Shown one piece after another: positions 37,638 to 47,759 of a stretch of DNA of 52,683 bases. The notes under the pieces were generated by a model. It saw only the letters and a program-made list of their open reading frames with translations, was not told the origin of the DNA and did no database searches. The position numbers and the translations under genes were made by a program. The stretch covers positions 1-52,683 of the forward strand of contig NZ_JRLB01000008.1 in NCBI RefSeq assembly GCF_000764495.1, in the 5' to 3' direction. Numbering within the stretch: the stretch's first letter is position 1; each line of letters starts with the position of its first letter. The DNA comes from Nitrincola sp. A-D6. Its GTDB lineage: Bacteria; Pseudomonadota; Gammaproteobacteria; Pseudomonadales; Balneatricaceae.

Positions 37638-38720
37638 TGATTAGCTACATAAACTGGAAAAAACCACTGCTGATTGCAGTGGTTTTTTTGATTATGCTGG
37701 TCAAATACAGCTATGAAACCCCTAACCAGGGTACTGATTTGTCGTTGCGTCAAATTTATTCTCAATCCAGCGACAGTTGGCCGGCGCCCTGGATTGATAC
37801 TGGTGTTAACTGGCAAGAGTTAGCTTATATACCGAGCAGCCATCCGCTGATGCTGGCTTGATAGCCCTGGGAGAGCAGCTCTTTTTTGATCCCTTGCTAT
37901 CAGCGTCAGGGCAAATCGCCTGTGCCTCATGTCATGAACCCGAGTTGGCTTTTGCTGATGCCCGGAAAGTATCCTTTGGGCATGACCGTCAGGCAGGCAA
38001 GCGTAATGCCCCCTCTATACTTTTCAGTGGTCATTTTCAGGCACAGTTCTGGGATGGCAGGGCGGCTAGTCTTGAAGCGCAGGTACTGATGCCGATTCAA
38101 GACCCGGTTGAAATGGCCCTTACCTTGCCTGCTTTACAGCAGCGTTTGCAAGCACATGATACCTATCCAGCGGCCTTTGCTCAGGTGTCGGGTGAAGCTG
38201 GCATTACGCTGGAAGCTGTGTCCCAGGCACTCAGCGCCTATATTCGTAATCTGCGTTGGCGCACAACTGCGTTTGACCGTTTTATGCAGGGAGACTCGCA
38301 GGCACTGGATGATGTGGCTATACAGGGGTTGCATTTATTTCGAACCAAAGCCCGTTGCATGAACTGCCATCATGGCGCGTTGATGTCAGATCAGCAGTAC
38401 CATAATCTTGGACTTACTTATTATGGTCGTCATTATGAAGATCTGGGGCGTTACCATGTTACAGGTGATGTTACCGATGTCGGTGCATTTCGTACACCGA
38501 CACTCAGAGGAGTAAGCCGGACAGGCCCATGGATGCACAACGGCTTGTTCCCATCGTTAGAGGTATATTGCGGATGTACAATGCGGGTATGCCAAGACCT
38601 CAAGCTACAGATAATCAACAACAAGATCCACTGTTTCCCGAGACCTCTCACTTATTGCAGCCACTGGAATTGTCGGCCGACGAAATCCAGGCGCTGAAAC
38701 ATTTTTTAGATCAGCTATAA
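37637..38720 (+). CDS. MauG/cytochrome c peroxidase-family di-heme protein (two frame breaks)
   Basis: An N-terminal membrane anchor (about residues 8-24) leads to a periplasmic di-heme domain with two CXXCH sites, CASCH in QIACASCHEPELAFAD and CMNCH in ARCMNCHHGAL. The blocks NAPSILFSGHFQAQFWDGRA and VGAFRTPTLRGVSRTGPWMHNG (in part) are family features. The frame breaks near 37858 (one T missing) and near 38559 (one A missing; restored SLRGILRMYNAGMPRPQ). Corrected length is 361 residues. Members reduce peroxide or, as in MauG and MbnH, oxidise a partner protein. Co-translation with a TonB receptor favours a role in handling that receptor's cargo. Confidence 0.88.
37658..37689 (+). terminator. 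Intrinsic terminator-like hairpin inside the start of the peroxidase gene
   Basis: AAAAAACCACTGC-TGATT-GCAGTGGTTTTTT is a perfect 13-base stem with a 5-base loop and a run of seven T. It begins 20 bases after the receptor stop, where a terminator would be expected, yet it also encodes part of the membrane anchor of the peroxidase. It may reduce read-through so that less peroxidase than receptor is made. Confidence 0.8.
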
Positions 38721-38760
38721 AAGCAACTTTTTAAAACCCGGTGTTGCAATAAATATTAAT

Positions 38761-38779
38761 TATACTGATAATAGTTCGC
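38761..38779 (+). promoter_or_regulatory. Fur-box-like site ahead of the third TonB receptor
   Basis: TATACTGATAATAGTTCGC matches 13 of 19 positions of the Fur box, mainly the left half and centre. It lies in the 218-base gap after the peroxidase gene, about 160 bases before the receptor start. No other gene-like feature is seen in the gap. Confidence 0.5.
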
Positions 38780-38938
38780 ATTAGCCTTACATGTAACTAA
38801 TTTAAGGTTTGCAATGTGTTTAGCCAGCCACCTGAAATCATACATTCAGTCAGCCAGTCACAACATGCTTTGTATCCCTCGGTAAGCAGCTCTGTGGGTG
38901 CACTTTGTCTCAGGTAACTAATGAATTTGGAGTGGTGA

Positions 38939-41232
38939 ATGAAACGACTACGATTAAAGCTATTGGCAGCTTCAATCGCTTCTGTGACTGGTATGGCCGT
39001 TGCTGATGAGGCTGTGCGGTTGGATAGCATGGTTATTAGTGCTTCGGGTTTTGAACAGAAAATTGCTGACGCACCGGCAAGTATTACTGTAATTACGCAA
39101 GAGGAGCTGGCATCGAAACCCTATATGACCCTCCTGGATGCAGTGCGTGATGTCGAAGGGGTGGATGTAGGAGAAACCACGGATAAAACCGGGCAGGGTG
39201 GCATCAGTATTCGCGGTATGGGCGCTGACTATACGCTGGTATTGATCGATGGTCGCAGGCAAAACAATGTGGGTGACCTCTACCCGAATAATTTCGGTGG
39301 AAACCAGTTCAACCATATTCCACCGCTGGACACGATAGAGCGTATCGAAGTGATCCGTGGTCCCATGTCAACGCTCTATGGAGCCGATGCCCTGGGTGGT
39401 GTGATTAACATCATTACCAAAAAAGTGTCTGATGAGTGGTCTGGCTCTATTACACATAGTCAAACCTTTGAAGAAAATGATGATTTTGGTAATGACCGTA
39501 CCACGGACTTCAGCGTATCTGGCCCGTTGATTGAAGGTCGCTTGGGTATTGGTCTGCGAGGCAGTCTGTATAATCGTGATGAATCCAATCCCCAGTACGC
39601 CTCTGTGACCGATCCGGCGGGTACAGTACATGACCGTAATCTTGGCTTTGGTCGTGGAGGTCGTACGGTTGATAATGAAAATAAAAATCTCGGTATGAAA
39701 TTGAATTTTCGTATCGATGAGCGTCAGGATTTGACCTTTGATTACGAAACCTCCAAGCAGGTGTATGACAATACGCCACGTGAAGATGGCTCATATCCGC
39801 TGGGCACCAAGGATGAAGTGGGTTCTGTTATGCGGGTCTCCGGTGGCGAGGTACAACCGCGTGTAGGTTATGCGGCCGATCAGGAATTCACTCGCGAGCA
39901 GTTTTCTCTTCGCCATGAAGGGCAGTGGCGCTTTGGTAACAGTGACCTTAGTGTGCATTATATTGAGACCAATAATAACGGTCGTACTCTGCCTTTTACA
40001 GTGCAGGAGCGTGACCAGTTGCAGCAGATGTATGATGACAATGGATCCAGTTGGGCTGGTATTGAGGATCAGGTAGAAGCGACATTTTTACCGCGTCCCA
40101 AGCGTGTGATGGAAACACGACAAACCACCTATGATGCGAAGTTTGATGCATTGCTGGGTGATCATTTACTGGTGTTTGGTGGTCAGTATATTGATGCGGA
40201 AATGGAAGACGGTGTGTTTGGCATGGATGGTGATGGATACAAGTCAGGCACAGCACAACCTCACAAACAATGGGCGCTGTTCCTCGAAGATAACTGGGAA
40301 CCCTTGCAAGACCTGACTCTGACTGGTGGTGTGCGCTACGACAATCACGATGTGTTTGGTAGTAATGTCAGCCCGCGGCTCTACGGTGTTTGGCAGGCCA
40401 ATAGTGACTGGACCATCAAAGGTGGTGTGAGCACTGGTTACAAGACACCGAAAACCAGCGACCTGTTTCCCGGCATTACCGGTTTTGGTCGTCAGGGCAC
40501 CATGCCATTTGTTGGTACACCGGATCTGCAGCCTGAAACCAGTGTGAATACGGAACTTGCTGTCTATTATACCCATCCACAAGGCATAACTTTAATGCCA
40601 CAGTGTTTAGTAACAAGTTCAAGGATAAAATATCCAGTGGTGACAGTGTGCCTAACTGTGAAGTAAGTGCTGTTCCTGGCTGTGTGGATATAGGTGGTGG
40701 TTGGGCCGATCTGGGCTTTACTGAGTTTTCCCAGAAGCAAAATATTGACCGCGCTGATATTACCGGACTGGAGCTTGCCGGGCGTTACTGGATAACCCCT
40801 TCCTGGTCGATTCGCGGGAATTACACCCTGACAGACTCAGAGCAGAAGAGCGGTGATCAGGCCGGACAGCCGTTAACCGGTACCGCCAGGCATATGCTCA
40901 ATGCGACATTGGACTGGAAGGTTAATTCTGACCTGAATCTCTACGTGGCGATGGAAGCCCGCTCCAAACGTTACCGCGGTTGGGATGAAGATACAGACTC
41001 AGCACTGCACTACAAGGATTACGAAATCTTCCATTTGGGAGGTTCCTACCGCGTTGGCAAAAACCTGACTATTCAGGCACGAGTAAACAATTTGCTGGAT
41101 GAAGACTTCACTTCATATCAAACCAGTTTTACTGATAATGGCGATGGAACCTATACGCCAACCTACAGGGATGATTACAACATAAAGGCAAAATCAAGAA
41201 ACTTCTGGTTGTCAGCTAACCTGCGTTTCTGA
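38939..41232 (+). CDS. FepA/CirA-type TonB-dependent siderophore receptor (one frame break)
   Basis: The signal peptide ends near AVADE. The plug has ASGFEQKIADAPASITVIT, GISIRGMGADYTLVLIDGRR and RIEVIRGPMSTLYGADALGG, the catecholate-receptor pattern shared by FepA, CirA and IrgA. The barrel continues to the C-terminal phenylalanine (FWLSANLRF). The frame breaks near 40584; one added G restores THPQGHNFNATVFSNKFKD. Corrected length is 764 residues. It is followed by a strong terminator and then the macA-macB and iron-release genes, which suggests one uptake system. The exact siderophore cannot be named. Confidence 0.9.
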
Positions 41233-41269
41233 TCAAGCACTTTAACTGCTTTAACATACTAGACTTGAG

Positions 41270-41293
41270 CCACCCCAACCGGGGTGGTTTTTT
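41270..41293 (+). terminator. Intrinsic terminator after the siderophore receptor
   Basis: CCACCCC-AACC-GGGGTGG is a perfect 7-base GC-rich stem with a 4-base loop, followed by six T, starting 38 bases after the receptor stop. Confidence 0.95.
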
Positions 41294-41405
41294 ATGTACA
41301 GGATGTACGGTATACCCAAAACACTCGCTCCGCTCGCGGGGCAGGCCCTGCCGCGGGCGCATGGATGCGCAGGAGCGGCGCGATATACCGCGGGCGCATG
41401 GATGC
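41294..41405. repeat. GC-rich intergenic repeat element
   Basis: Just after the terminator the base composition turns GC-rich. An exact 18-base unit CCGCGGGCGCATGGATGC occurs at 41351-41368 and 41388-41405, 37 bases apart. An inverted repeat GGCAGG-C-CCTGCC lies between 41343 and 41356, and TGTACAGGATGTAC at the left edge. No frame here looks coding. The pattern resembles dispersed REP- or MITE-like intergenic elements; a whole-genome search would be needed to show it is dispersed. Confidence 0.6.
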
Positions 41406-41421
41406 ATTTAAAACTGTAAAT

Positions 41422-41442
41422 TATTGTAAATATTATCATTAC
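41422..41442 (+). promoter_or_regulatory. Possible Fur site ahead of macA
   Basis: The AT-rich stretch holds TGTAAATATTATCATTA, with a strong right half (ATTATCATT) and a weak left half of a Fur box. It is about 65 bases before the macA ATG and just after the GC-rich repeat. Iron control of macAB would fit its place among iron genes, but the site is imperfect. Confidence 0.4.
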
Positions 41443-41503
41443 GCATTGCTGCATTGATGGGTTTTTCCGGATAATGCTCGAAGTGTTTCAAAGGAATTCC
41501 GTA

Positions 41504-42719
41504 ATGACGCAAACAAAATCATCTTTATCTACCTGGCTTTGGCTGCTGCTGGTTTTAATCAGTGCCGGTATGGTTGCAGGATATTACTTTCTATATACCC
41601 TCAGAATGATGCGCCGGTGGCTTATGCTACTGTATCCAGTGGAACGATCGAAAATATCGTTACGGCTACCGGCAGGTTGCAGCCGCGTGAATATGTTGAT
41701 GTGGGTGCTCAGGTTTCAGGTCAGTTGGTTGAAATTCATGTCAATGTTGGTGATCAGGTTGAGGAAGGCCAGTTGTTGGCCGAAATTGACTCTACAGTTT
41801 ATCTGGCCAATGTTGAAGGAACGCGGGCGCAGTTGCGTAATTTGCAAGCGCAGATGAGCGATAAGCGGGCACAGCTGGAATTGGCGGATATACAGTTCCG
41901 TCGTCAAAAACGGTTGGTCGAGACTCGCATGACTTCTGAAGAGTCTTTGCAGATTGCCGAGGCTACCCAACGCTCAGCGGCTGCCCAGGTGCAGGCACTG
42001 GCGGCTCAAATTGAGCAAACTACGTCTTCATTAAGGCTGAAGAGGCCCGCCTGAACTACTCACAGATCTATGCTCCTATGTCGGGTACTGTCGTTGAGGT
42101 ATTGGCACGCAAAGGGCAAACACTGAATGCCACGCAGCAAACGCCGACTATTTTACAGATTGCGGATCTCTCGGTAATGACGGTGCAGGCACAGGTGTCT
42201 GAGGCGGATGTGAACCGTCTCAAGCATGGCATGGAGGCTTATTTTACTACCCTGGGTGATCAAAATCGTCGTTGGACCGGGCAGCTGCGTCGAATAGAAC
42301 CGACACCACAGGTTGAAAATAATGTTGTTCTCTACAATGCCTTGTTTGATGTAGAGAACAGCCAGAGCTTACTCTTTCCGCAAATGACGGCACAGGTCTT
42401 TTTTATTATTGATCGGGCGGAAAACGTTCCAGTGCTTCCGGTGGGGGCGTTGAGAAAACAGGTTTCTACATCAACACCAAGTTCGAAGCGGGGTGATCAC
42501 CCTGTCGAGGTGGTGTTGGTTAATCCAGGCGGTGAAACCCAACGTCGGGAAGTGACTACAGGCTTATCCAATCGTGTACAGATCGAAATTGTTGCAGGGC
42601 TGGAGTTGGGTGATCGTGTTGAATTACCTGGTGCAGCCACATCGGGTGGTAATCGGCCTCAAGCATCAGCCGGTGCGATGAGGGTGCTAGATGACACAAC
42701 CTGGTATGCCTCTTATTGA
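41504..42719 (+). CDS. macA: MacA/PvdR-like periplasmic adaptor of a MacB-type efflux pump (frame breaks)
   Basis: An N-terminal membrane anchor (residues 11-32) leads to a membrane-fusion protein: [40 protein letters not shown], a coiled-coil hairpin, and [20 protein letters not shown]. The frame breaks near 41599 (one C; restored [14 protein letters not shown]) and near 42034 (one base; restored [14 protein letters not shown]). A third missing G near 42682 would end the protein at 42694 with an ATGA overlap to macB, more natural than the 29-base overlap as written. It links MacB to an outer-membrane TolC-type channel, not present here. PvdR, which recycles pyoverdine, belongs to the same family. 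Confidence 0.9.
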
Positions 42720-44633
42720 GCTGCGCGACATTTATCGCACCTTCCGCAATGGTGACGAGAATGTGGATGTCCTTAAGGGTGTTAACCTGAGTATTCAGCC
42801 AGGGGAGTTCGTAGCTATTGTCGGGGCATCGGGTTCCGGTAAGTCAACCTTGATGAACCTTCTGGGTTGCCTGGATCGACCTACTAAAGGCCAGTATCAC
42901 TTCAATGGCCGGGATGTATCGTCACTCAATAAGGATGAGCTGGCGGCCTTAAGACGTGATGCGTTTGGGTTCGTATTTCAGAGCTACAACCTTCTTCCCA
43001 GTGCAACGGCAAGAGAGAATGTTGAAGTGCCCGCCGTCTATGCCGGTATTGCCAGGCTGGAGCGTCATCAACGCGCTGAGACATTGTTAACGCGTCTGGG
43101 ACTTTCCGATCGGCTGGGACACCATCCCGGGCAGTTGTCTGGTGGTCAGCAGCAACGCGTGTCCATTGCTCGTGCGCTGATGAATGGTGGTCAGGTTATT
43201 CTGGCCGACGAGCCAACCGGTGCGTTAGACAGTCAGACAGGTGAAGAAGTGATGGCGCTGTTTGCAGAGCTGGCAGCGCAGGGGCACACGTTGATTCTGA
43301 TTACCCATGATGCCAAAGTTGCGGCGCATGCTGATCGGGTGATCGAAATCAGTGATGGTGTGATAACTTCAGATCCGAAGCCAGCAGCCTCCCGGCATGA
43401 TCAGCAAACGCCTATTATTGCATCGTCTTTGAACACGCGCCCCGGGAATTTTTTTACTAATATGGGTGAAGCGCTGCGTATGTCTATAGGGGCGCTTACC
43501 GGTAATCTGTTTCGTACGGTGTTGACCTTACTGGGCATCGTGATTGGTGTCGCGTCCGTTATTACTATGCTTGCCATAGGTGATGGGGCGCGGCAATCCA
43601 TAGTCGACCGTTTCAGTTCCATGGGCAGTAATTTGTTGCTGGTGCGTCCAGGTGCACCTAACCAGCGTGGCTGGGGGACAACAACACTGATTCCTGAAGA
43701 TGCTTATGCTGTGAATGAGTTACCTGGCATTGTTGCTGCTATTCCGGAGCAAAGTGGTTCAGTGACTCTTCGGGCAGGGGGCGAGATCATAGCTCTGAGG
43801 TGATGGCGACATCCTCAGCTTTTTCCGAAGTACGCAACTGGCCAGTAGAGCGCGGCAGTTTTTTTACAGCGGAAGATGAACTGGATTTTGCCAGTGTAGC
43901 AGTGCTGGGGCAAACGGCAGCTAAGGCAATTTTTCCAGACCAGGATCCACTAGGGCAGTATGTGATGGTCGATAACGTGCTGTTTCTGGTGATCGGTGTG
44001 ATGAGCCGCGAGGCGCGTCTCCCATGGGACGGGATGAAGATGACGTGATCATCGTACCATTTGAAAGTGGCGGCGTACGGCTGTTGGGACGCCGTTATCT
44101 GCGTACCATGACGGTAGCCGTTGCCAGTGATGCCGATATTTATCAGGCACAGCAGCAGGTACATGATCTGCTGTTCATGCGTCATGGTGTTGAGGATTTC
44201 CAGATACGCAATATGGAATCCATCATTGAGTCTGTAACTGAAACCCAGAACACCATGACGCTGTTATTGGGCTCGATTGCGGCGATATCGCTGCTGGTTG
44301 GGGGATAGGGGTGATGAATATCATGCTGGTGTCGGTCACTGAGCGCACGCGGGAAATCGGTGTGCGGATGGCGACGGGCGCCCGAACCGGCAACATCATG
44401 CAGCAATTTCTGACTGAGGCTGTACTGGTCTCTGCACTGGGTGGTTTGCTGGGGTGGTGATTGGGCTATCTGTGACACTGATGCTGGAAAAGCTGGGAAC
44501 AGACGTTGCTTTCAGTAGCCTGCCGGTCATGCTGGCTTTTGGTTGTGCTTTTATGACGGGCCTGATATTTGGATACTTGCCTGCCCGAAAGGCTGCGCAC
44601 CTTGATCCAGTAGTCGCACTTGCCTCTGAATAA
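42691..44633 (+). CDS. macB: MacB/PvdT-like ABC efflux protein (four frame breaks)
   Basis: An N-terminal ATPase (Walker [10 protein letters not shown] at 45-53, signature [15 protein letters not shown], Walker B VILADEP) is fused to a MacB membrane domain with a large periplasmic part and four membrane helices. The frame breaks near 43779, 44022, 44302 and 44453, each restored by one G or C in a run ([53 protein letters not shown]). With all four the protein is 648 residues, the same as E. coli MacB, ending DPVVALASE. It exports substrates from the periplasm; in PvdT the substrate is siderophore left after iron release. Confidence 0.92.
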
Positions 44634-44682
44634 AATTTAGCCCTTGTTTACAAAACTTTACAGCACTTCATTGATGTTACAT

Positions 44683-44711
44683 TTGACAATCATTATCATT
44701 AGCATTAAATT
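44683..44711 (+). promoter_or_regulatory. Promoter with strong Fur box ahead of the metal-uptake operon
   Basis: GACAATCATTATCATTAGC (44685-44703) matches 16 of 19 positions of the Fur box in its reverse orientation. It overlaps a -35 TTGACA (44683-44688) with a possible -10 TAAATT 17 bases on (44706-44711). The ATG of the first operon gene is at 44770. I see no Zur-type site, so iron rather than zinc control is likely. Confidence 0.82.
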
Positions 44712-44769
44712 ATTGATTCTTAATCGATAAGCATTCGGCTGCGTTCGGTACACAGGAGACAGTTGCATA

Positions 44770-45272
44770 ATGAATAAAAGTTGGTTGTTCGGTGTTGGGT
44801 TTTTATTAAGTTGTAGCCTTCCCGTGTTAGCTGAAGAGTCAGTCAAGATTGAGCTTACGTTGCCCGTTATTGAAGGGTCGATGCACTACCGTCCTATGTG
44901 GCCGTCTGGGTTGAAAATGAGCAGGGTGATGTAATTAAAAATCTGGCTTTATGGAGTAAAGAGCCTGATTGGTTAAAGGATATGCGCCGTTGGTGGCGAA
45001 AAACAGGTCGCTATGGCGGAGCTGATATTGATGCGGTTTCCGGCGCGACCCAGCGTCCTGGTCGTTACGAGTTGGTCTGGAATGGTTTAGATTCCGATGG
45101 TAATGCTGTTCCTGCAGGCCGTTACAGTGTTCATCTTGAAGCCGCGCGCGAACATGGTAGCCGCAGTTGGGTGCATACAGAGATTGAGCTGGGACAGGGG
45201 CAGAAACACTACAGCATTGAACCCAGTGAAGAGTTAGGCAGTATTCAGATCACTACAGGAGTTACGCAATGA
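44770..45272 (+). CDS. DUF2271 family periplasmic protein (one frame break)
   Basis: A signal peptide (cleavage near VLA-EES) is followed by a small beta-rich domain of the DUF2271 type, with WSKEPDWLKDMRRWWRK, GADIDAVSGATQRPGRY and WNGLDSDGNAVPAGRYSVHL; the last resembles a FlgD-like Ig fold. The frame breaks near 44894; one added C restores YRPYVAVWVENEQGD and a 167-residue protein. DUF2271 genes are often found with PepSY membrane proteins and TonB receptors. It heads the operon and overlaps the next gene by 4 bases. Confidence 0.85.
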
Positions 45273-46087
45273 AAGCGGTAAAAAAGATGGCCGGAGCGGC
45301 CGCGATCACCATGGCGTTGGCAAGTGCTGGCGCTGTAGCGCATCCATTATGGATGTTGCCAAGTGAATTTAACCTATCAACCGATGAGGGGCATTGGATC
45401 ACGGTTGATGCCACAGCGTCACATGGTGTCTTCAGTTTTGATAAGCCGGTTAGCTTGAATAACGTTACCATTTATCGTCCCGCGGGTGAGCGTCAGCGTA
45501 TGGGTCCTTACTACAAAGGGCAGCGTCGCAGTGTGTTTGACCTGCAGCTCAATGATCAAGGTACTTATAAGGTTGAGCTGAAAACGCCGGCGCGCTATAT
45601 GACCCGCTTTGTCGTGGGTGGCCGGGATACACAGCGCCGCATCATGGCCAATAAGCAGGAAGCGGCCTCTCAATTGCCAGATGAAGCACGTGATGTTGTC
45701 ACTATGGCGATGCAAAACATCAGTGTTTTTTATGTTTCCCAAAAAGCGCCCACTCGCGATGTGCTGGATGTTACCGGTGAAGGGTTCGAAATGGATGCGA
45801 TCACCCACCCAGTGATATTGTTGTGGGAGAGTCAGCCACTTTCCGTTTTACCTTTGATGGTGAACCTTTAGTTGACGCCCCGGTTGAAGTTGTGCCTCAC
45901 GGTACCGCTTATCGTTCTTCCCGTCAGCAAATTGAGCTTGTCACCGATGCCGAAGGGCGAGTTAGCTTTGCCCCTGAAATGGCGGGTCCACACCTGTTGT
46001 CTGCCAATGTGCGTTTTGAAGGGATGGTGTGCTTGCCGATGAAGTGGGGTGAATTTCCTGTTTTCATTTGAAGCAATTCCGGAATAA
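45269..46087 (+). CDS. DUF4198 family periplasmic protein with N-terminal histidine (three frame breaks)
   Basis: The signal peptide should be cut at AVA-H25, leaving a mature protein starting HPLWMLPSEF. DUF4198 members (including NikK-type proteins) accompany metal transporters. The frame breaks near 45809 (one C; restored HPSDIVVGESATFRF), near 46022 (one G; restored EGDGVLADEVG) and near 46047 (one G; restored VGVNFLFSFEAIPE with stop at 46085-46087). With all three the length is 273 residues. As written, the second frame would stop at 46071 with an unlikely tail. A mature N-terminal histidine can bind metal through its amine and side chain; that is inference here. Confidence 0.85.
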
Positions 46088-46101
46088 CACAGGGAGGTCG
46101 A

Positions 46102-46407
46102 ATGAACAAGTCAGCCTTGTGTTTGGGACTGCTTCTACTGAGCTCGCAGTCGGTCTGGGCGCACTATCCCTATATGGACTGCGCTCGTGAAGGTGAGGGA
46201 ATACGTTGTGATGTTGGCTACAGTGATGGAAGTTTTGCCGCAGGAAGTGACGTGGTCATTTATGATTACGACGAGCAGGAAATCGACAGGGCAATATCCG
46301 ATGAACACTCCAGCGTTTACTTTGACTGGCCGGAAGGTGAGTTTTTTATCCAGTTTGATGCTGGACATGAAGAGCCAGCTGAGTTTGATTATGTGGAACT
46401 GCAGTGA
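46102..46407 (+). CDS. Small periplasmic protein with mature N-terminal histidine, unknown function
   Basis: The 101-residue protein has a signal peptide likely cut at VWA-H21, giving a mature start HYPYMDC. The rest is acidic and beta-rich (CDVGYSDGSFAAGSDVVIYD), like a small carboxypeptidase-regulatory or DUF4198-type domain. Cysteines C27 and C36 may pair. It starts 14 bases after the DUF4198 gene with a GGGAGG ribosome site and overlaps the next gene by one base. In the P. aeruginosa fpv cluster a small periplasmic protein (FpvJ) stands in a comparable place; homology is not shown here. Confidence 0.8.
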   Translation: MNKSALCLGLLLLSSQSVWAHYPYMDCAREGEGIRCDVGYSDGSFAAGSDVVIYDYDEQEIDRAISDEHSSVYFDWPEGEFFIQFDAGHEEPAEFDYVELQ

Positions 46408-46874
46408 TGTCTGAAGTATCCGCTGCTGCTGTGATTGAAACAGTGATGCCTGATGATGGTAAGCGCGAATCACTTTGGGTGTGGCTGTTGATAGCGGCGG
46501 TGCTGCTGCTTGGGGCGCTAGGCATCTGGTTGCGTCAGGAAGTTGTACCGCAGCGGACTCAGATTGCCCTGAGCCCGTCACAGTCGCAACAGTTAATGTC
46601 CTTGTCGATCGCCAGAGAGGAAATTCAGTTCCTGGCTGAAAAGCCCTGGCCTGCGCCAGAAAGCTTGGAAAGTCTCGGACTTGAGCTGTTTGCCTCATCT
46701 TCCAGTCATCGCTGGCATCAGCCAGGTGATGACTGTTACCAATGGATCTCCCGGCAGCATGACGGCGACTTTTTATTGCGCATTTCAGACGCTGTGATTT
46801 TTTATCATCCCGGTGAGGTAGAGTTGCTATCAAGTTGTACTCCGGATGAGCATTGGACGTTAATGGATAATTGA
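46407..46874 (+). CDS. DUF6162-like single-pass membrane protein
   Basis: This 155-residue protein has a short cytoplasmic N-terminus, one membrane helix (about residues 23-43, WVWLLIAAVLLLGALGIWL) and a periplasmic domain with IQFLAEKPWPAPESLESLG and WHQPGDDCYQWISRQ and a later cysteine in LLSSCTPDEHW. It resembles the DUF6162 family, which accompanies this kind of metal ABC transporter; FpvK of the P. aeruginosa pyoverdine cluster has a similar layout. The ATG at 46407 shares a base with the upstream stop (TGATG). Confidence 0.75.
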   Translation: MSEVSAAAVIETVMPDDGKRESLWVWLLIAAVLLLGALGIWLRQEVVPQRTQIALSPSQSQQLMSLSIAREEIQFLAEKPWPAPESLESLGLELFASSSSHRWHQPGDDCYQWISRQHDGDFLLRISDAVIFYHPGEVELLSSCTPDEHWTLMDN

Positions 46875-46878
46875 TCTT

Positions 46879-47759
46879 ATGAAAAAGCTCTTTTTGTTGT
46901 GTGTTTTGTTGTTTATTTCTACGCTGGCATCTGCCGAAAAATTAGTGGTGGGCATTACGCTGCATCCTTATTACAGCTATGTCAGTAAAGTCGCCGGTGA
47001 TCGGGCCGAGGTGCTGCCGCTGATTGCAGGGGGCTTTAACCCCACAGCTATGAGTTGCAACCGGCAGATTTGACCCGGCTTTTGCGTATGGATGCGCTGG
47101 TTGTCAACGGCATAGGGCATGATGAGTTTGTTATGCACGCGCTGCAAGGGTTGGAGTTGCCAAAACTTACAGTGATTAATGCCAACAAGGACTTACCCCT
47201 ACTGTCGTCTGGTGAAGGCAGTAACAGTTACAACCCACACACCTTTGTTTCCATTGATGCTGGTATACGCCAGATCTACACCATTGCCCGTGAAATGGGA
47301 AATCTGGATCCAGACAATGCCGCTTATTATCAAGCAAATGCACTGAGCTATGCGCGCGAATTAAGAACGATGAAAAATCGTTATCTGACTGAAATACTGG
47401 AACTGGATCTGGTCGGTGTACGCATCGCCAGCACCCACAATGCTTACGGATACCTGTTGCAGGAATTTGGCATAGGTATTGATACAGTGATTGAGCCAGC
47501 ACATGGTGTAGAACCTAATCCCACCCAGTTGCAGGATACAATAGAACGGATTCGCAGCGCTGATATCCGTGTGCTTTTCACTGAACTGGATATGGAGAAC
47601 CGTTACGTATCCGTGATTGAAGAGGTGACCGGTATCGGTATTCACCATTTCTCGCACATGACCCATGGCGAGTATGATGCAGACATGGTTTCCAGGGAGA
47701 TGGAACATAATCTGTCCACGCTGGTAGAGGCGCTGAAAACAGCTGTATCTGCGCCATGA
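46879..47759 (+). CDS. Cluster A-I metal-binding periplasmic protein, FpvC/ZnuA-like (one frame break)
   Basis: A signal peptide (to about ASAEK) precedes a ZnuA/PsaA-type binding protein. The frame breaks near 47042; one added C restores GGFNPHSYELQPADL and a 293-residue protein. Expected metal ligands are H56 (NPHSYE), H121 (NPHTFVSID), H187 (STHNAYG) and an acidic residue near E236. The His-rich loop of true ZnuA is absent, which fits an iron or manganese role as well as zinc. FpvC, which captures iron released from pyoverdine, belongs to this group. The end overlaps the ATPase start by 4 bases (ATGA). Confidence 0.88.

Noticed and set aside
44640-44769. Zur site controlling the ZnuABC-like operon
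   Set aside because: The sequence matches a Fur box at 16 of 19 positions; no Zur-type palindrome is seen.
46135-46833. 232-codon minus-strand frame opposite the small envelope genes
   Set aside because: The plus-strand genes have signal peptides, ribosome sites and tight operon spacing; the antisense frame has none.
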